DNA of 10,606 bases from Bacteroidales bacterium (GTDB taxonomy: Bacteria > Bacteroidota > Bacteroidia > Bacteroidales > 4484-276). The DNA is taken from positions 1 to 10,606 of the forward strand of contig JAGYLT010000057.1 of the NCBI GenBank assembly GCA_018400545.1, given 5' to 3'. The number at the start of each line of letters is the position of its first letter. Position 1 is the stretch's first letter. A program made the position numbers and the translations under genes. Positions 8,669 through 10,606 of this stretch are shown piece after piece. Below the pieces are notes generated by a model that did no database searches, was not told the DNA's origin, and saw only the letters and a list, made by a program, of their open reading frames with translations.

Positions 8669-8983
8669 AAGCCTACGTTGACAACATTAATAAACAGGTG
8701 CCATTATCATTTATTGCTAACAAATGACAAGTTTTTAACGCGTGGGTTTGATCAATAGCGATGGAATAATGAAGTTTTTATTCACAATTCGATTTTAATT
8801 TATGCGAAAGAGTTTTGATTTGATCGAAAAGTGGAAGTTTGCCTTCACCCGGCAGGCAGTAAAAAATTATCAGCCTGCCATCTTTTAAAATAAAATGAAA
8901 TCAAAATTTTGTGAACTGCGAACTACCTGCTGCCTACTGCCTACTGCCTACTATGGACTGCGAACCGAAGCCAACCGACTTCT
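8669..8983. other. 315-base spacer between KAS III and DUF5686 genes
   Basis: No gene is supportable here on either strand. The part nearest the DUF5686 start (8669-8840) is AT-rich and holds no TAnnTTTG box on the minus strand, so the DUF5686 promoter is not visible; read-through from the KAS III gene is possible. The other half holds the inverted repeat at 8851-8879 and the heptad array at 8915-8984, listed separately. Confidence 0.6.
8851..8879. repeat. inverted repeat with 7-base-pair stem
   Basis: GGCAGGC (8851-8857) and GCCTGCC (8873-8879) are perfect complements around a 15-base AT-rich loop. Read on the plus strand, the stem is followed by ATCTTTTAAAA, a weak intrinsic-terminator shape. 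On the minus strand, where the flanking genes are read, the stem is followed by GGGTGAAGG with no T-run, so it is not a standard terminator for the KAS III gene. It could be an RNA structure or a protein site. Confidence 0.55.
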
Positions 8984-8984
8984 T
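8915..8984. repeat. degenerate heptanucleotide array, consensus ACTGCCT
   Basis: Ten consecutive 7-base units keep one phase. ACT begins units at 8915, 8922, 8936, 8943, 8950, 8957 and 8978, while the units at 8929, 8964 and 8971 are variants (GCT, ACC, CCA). The core is three perfect copies of CTGCCTA at 8930-8950. ACTGCGAAC occurs at both 8915-8923 and 8957-8965. The array ends at the KAS III stop codon (8984-8986), so it lies in the 3' untranslated part of that transcript, where it reads as a purine-rich GGCAGTA repeat. A 7-base period cannot keep a reading frame, so it is non-coding. Confidence 0.75.
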
Positions 8985-10069
8985 TACCCCTGATACCTGT
9001 AAGCCACAGCATTGATATTCATACCGGCACCCACTGAAGCAAACAGAATTAAATCTCCTTTCTCAAGCTGATGATTTTTGCCATTTGTTCCTTTGCGAAT
9101 GCGATCGTAAAGTGTAGGAATTGTGGCAACCGAACTGTTTCCAAGTGTGCTGATACTCATGGGCATGATATTTTCGGGAACCGGCCGGATTTTATACAGC
9201 CTGTAAAACCGTTTCACGATTTCCATATCCATTTTTTCGTTGGCCTGATGGATAAAAATCTTTTTCACCTCCTCGATGGAATGACCAGACCTGTCGAGAC
9301 AAAGCTGCATGGCGTCGGGGACATGGGTGAGGGCAAATTCGTAAATCTTGCGGCCGTGCATTTTCAAATAGCTCACCTTGGGGTTCGATCCATCAACATT
9401 TCCCTGCCCGCGATAAAGATAAAAGGCCTCCTTAGTTGTGTAAGTAGCCATGCTGTAGGACAGAAATCCGGCCTTTTCATCTGATTCTTCCATTTCAAGA
9501 ATGGTAGCCCCTGCCCCATCTGAATAGATCATCGAATCCCGGTCGTTGCGGTCAACGGTCCTGGAAAGCGTTTCCGAACCGATTATGAGGCAGCGTTTTG
9601 CCATGCCGGTCAGCATAAACGACCGGGCCTGTATAACGCCCTGCAGCCATCCCGGACATCCAAAAACGACATCGTAACCAATGCATGAAGGACTGGTTAT
9701 CCCCAACTTATTTTTAATTTTTGAAGCAATGCTGGGCAACATATCCGTTTGAATGGTTTCCGCTTTGATATCGCCGAAATTGTGGGCAACGATAATATGG
9801 TCTATCGTTTCGCGATCAATGCCCGCATCCTCAATGGCGCGTTCGGCAGCAATCGCCCCGATATCAGAACACAGCAAATCATCCGTCACGTACCGGCGTT
9901 CTTTAATCCCGGTAATGGCATAAAATTTTTCCGAAATCTCATCATGTGTCTGATCGAATACACTGCCATCGGGTGCATAGAATTTGTTCCCGGCAAAATC
10001 TGCGTTTTTAACGGTTCGGGTTGGTATATAACTCCCGGTTCCTGTAATTAATATATTTTGATGTTTCAT
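8984..10069 (-). CDS. beta-ketoacyl-ACP synthase III family protein
   Basis: A 361-residue thiolase-fold condensing enzyme. The catalytic triad is visible: Cys138 in VFGCPGW, His274 in IFIHQANEKMD and Asn311 in TLGNSSVATIP, each in the FabH-type setting. The DGAGATI (184-190) and SVGAGMNINAVAYR (345-358) stretches also fit the fold. Such enzymes condense an acyl-CoA starter with malonyl-ACP to start fatty acid synthesis, or transfer acyl groups in secondary metabolism. It is longer than E. coli FabH (317 residues), partly through an N-terminal insertion around residues 25-50. It is not beside other fab genes (fabD, plsX, acpP) and no partner from an aryl-polyene or dialkylresorcinol cluster is visible, so I do not call it fabH. 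It could be an accessory KAS III with its own starter preference. The ATG at 10069 begins the first strand (NILITGTGSYIP). Confidence 0.88.
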   Translation of the reverse strand: MKHQNILITGTGSYIPTRTVKNADFAGNKFYAPDGSVFDQTHDEISEKFYAITGIKERRYVTDDLLCSDIGAIAAERAIEDAGIDRETIDHIIVAHNFGDIKAETIQTDMLPSIASKIKNKLGITSPSCIGYDVVFGCPGWLQGVIQARSFMLTGMAKRCLIIGSETLSRTVDRNDRDSMIYSDGAGATILEMEESDEKAGFLSYSMATYTTKEAFYLYRGQGNVDGSNPKVSYLKMHGRKIYEFALTHVPDAMQLCLDRSGHSIEEVKKIFIHQANEKMDMEIVKRFYRLYKIRPVPENIMPMSISTLGNSSVATIPTLYDRIRKGTNGKNHQLEKGDLILFASVGAGMNINAVAYRYQG

Positions 10070-10094
10070 ATAAGCATATTTTAAAAAAACCCGG

Positions 10095-10102
10095 CAAAGG
10101 TA
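10095..10102 (-). promoter_or_regulatory. candidate -7 promoter box for KAS III
   Basis: Read on the minus strand, TACCTTTG matches the Bacteroidota -7 consensus TAnnTTTG exactly and lies 25 bases before the ATG at 10069. No proper TTTG -33 box is found 19-21 bases upstream; the nearest is GTTG (10122-10119) with a 16-base spacer. An imperfect A/T inverted stretch (T8 C A6, 10103-10117) sits between them. Confidence 0.4.
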
Positions 10103-10364
10103 TTTTTTTTCAAAAAAGCAACTTAAAAATGCCCACTAAGAATTCTGACATTATTGGCATAAAATGCATTAGAGCGCTGATTTACTGAACCTTAAAATAT
10201 TTATTTATCACAGATCATTAGAAAACAATTTTTTACTGATGAAACAAATGAAGCAAAATCCATTCATGAGGTGGAATATGCACCCGTTTGTTCTGTGAAA
10301 AAACCGGTAATTTTTTACAACTTACTTGGACTAACAGCGAAGGTTGCTGATATCCTGGCTTTCA

Positions 10365-10398
10365 ACGTTTCAATTTCGAAATTTCGGGGTCGAAACGT
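10365..10398. repeat. nested inverted repeat with perfect 12-base palindrome
   Basis: ACGTTTC (10365-10371) and GAAACGT (10392-10398) are perfect complements. Between them lies AATTTCGAAATT (10372-10383), a perfect 12-base palindrome. The TTTC/GAAA theme recurs, so alternative pairings exist. There is no T-run after the structure, so it is not a classical terminator for the gene ending at 10489. A dimeric regulator site is possible but not shown. Confidence 0.5.
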
Positions 10399-10415
10399 CA
10401 AAAACTTAAAACCCA

Positions 10416-10443
10416 GATAACAACTAACCGATAACTATTAACT
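10416..10443. repeat. 7-base-period TAAC repeat, four units
   Basis: TAAC occurs at 10418, 10425, 10432 and 10439, exactly every 7 bases, within the units GATAACA, ACTAACC, GATAACT and ATTAACT. It lies about 45 bases beyond the stop codon of the minus-strand gene at the right edge. It has the same period as the CTGCC-type array at 8915-8984 but a different sequence, and nearly the same wording as 3527-3554. Confidence 0.65.
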
Positions 10444-10488
10444 TTCCGATTACAGATATTGTTAGTCAGAATTGGCGGTTTGCCCCGA

Positions 10489-10606
10489 TTAATACAAAAT
10501 ATCAATCTTCAGATTTCTAACAGCCACTTCGTGATCGTCGTCATAATCAAAAAGCAGGTCGCCGTTAGCCTTGTATAAGATTATGTGATTGAGATCATAC
10601 CACCAG
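10489..10606 (-). CDS. C-terminal end of an unidentified protein (partial)
   Basis: A minus-strand frame enters from the right edge and ends at the TAA at 10491-10489, giving 38 visible residues that begin WWYDLNHIILYKANG and end NLKIDILY. The other two minus-strand frames hit stops within a few codons of the edge. The sequence alternates aromatic and charged residues and contains an acidic DYDDDHE stretch, suggesting beta-structure or a surface-exposed tail. I do not recognise the family. The 419-base spacer separates it from the KAS III gene, so co-transcription is uncertain. Confidence 0.5.
   Translation of the reverse strand, partial: WWYDLNHIILYKANGDLLFDYDDDHEVAVRNLKIDILY

Larger units (their letters stand above)
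10070..10488. other. 419-base AT-rich spacer
   Basis: No coding region can be supported on either strand. It carries the KAS III promoter candidate at its left end, a nested palindrome (10365-10398) and a TAAC heptad repeat (10416-10443). The stretch 10130-10360 shows nothing I can interpret. Confidence 0.6.

Noticed and set aside
8851..8890. Hairpin at 8851-8879 as the KAS III terminator
   Set aside because: The T-run lies on the plus-strand side only, while KAS III is transcribed from the minus strand.
10287..10315. TTTG plus TAATTTTT on the plus strand as a promoter
   Set aside because: The spacer is 17 bases, the last base of the -7 box is wrong, and no plus-strand gene follows.

Overview
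The window looks like the chromosome of a member of the Bacteroidota. The evidence is a DUF5686/carboxypeptidase-regulatory-like outer-membrane protein, a long MacB/FtsX-type permease, an LptB of the type usual in this phylum, AT-rich spacers, few Shine-Dalgarno sequences, and promoter-like TAnnTTTG boxes (the Bacteroidota -7 element). I cannot name a genus. No rRNA, tRNA, CRISPR array, insertion sequence or phage gene was seen.

Layout. At 1-107 is the tail of an unidentified plus-strand gene, followed closely by a SAM-dependent methyltransferase (149-1030, plus strand). All other genes are on the minus strand and are read from right to left. They are the tail of an unidentified protein (10489-10606), a 419-base spacer, a stand-alone ketoacyl-ACP synthase III (8984-10069), a 315-base spacer with a heptanucleotide repeat array and an inverted repeat, a DUF5686 outer-membrane protein (6176-8668), lptB (5340-6092), a GT39-like polytopic glycosyltransferase (3661-5154) and an orphan MacB/FtsX-type ABC permease (1048-3471). 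The methyltransferase and the permease converge with only 17 bases between their stop codons.

How the genes fit together. Most of the minus-strand genes concern the cell envelope. LptB powers lipopolysaccharide extraction from the inner membrane. The GT39-like enzyme probably moves a sugar from a lipid carrier onto a glycan or lipid at the periplasmic face. The DUF5686 protein is an exported, probably beta-barrel, surface protein. The permease belongs to the family that drives periplasmic or lipoprotein export. The ketoacyl synthase condenses acyl chains and could feed lipid or secondary metabolism. Spacers of about 80 to 315 bases and a separate promoter-like site before lptB argue against one tight operon.

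I found no convincing new multi-gene system. The most unusual features are non-coding: degenerate 7-base-period repeats in three spacers, an inverted repeat whose arm can pair with one of those arrays, and a nested palindrome at 10365-10398. The methyltransferase is the protein most worth a second look, because it resembles the family that includes the Ralstonia PhcB signal synthase.
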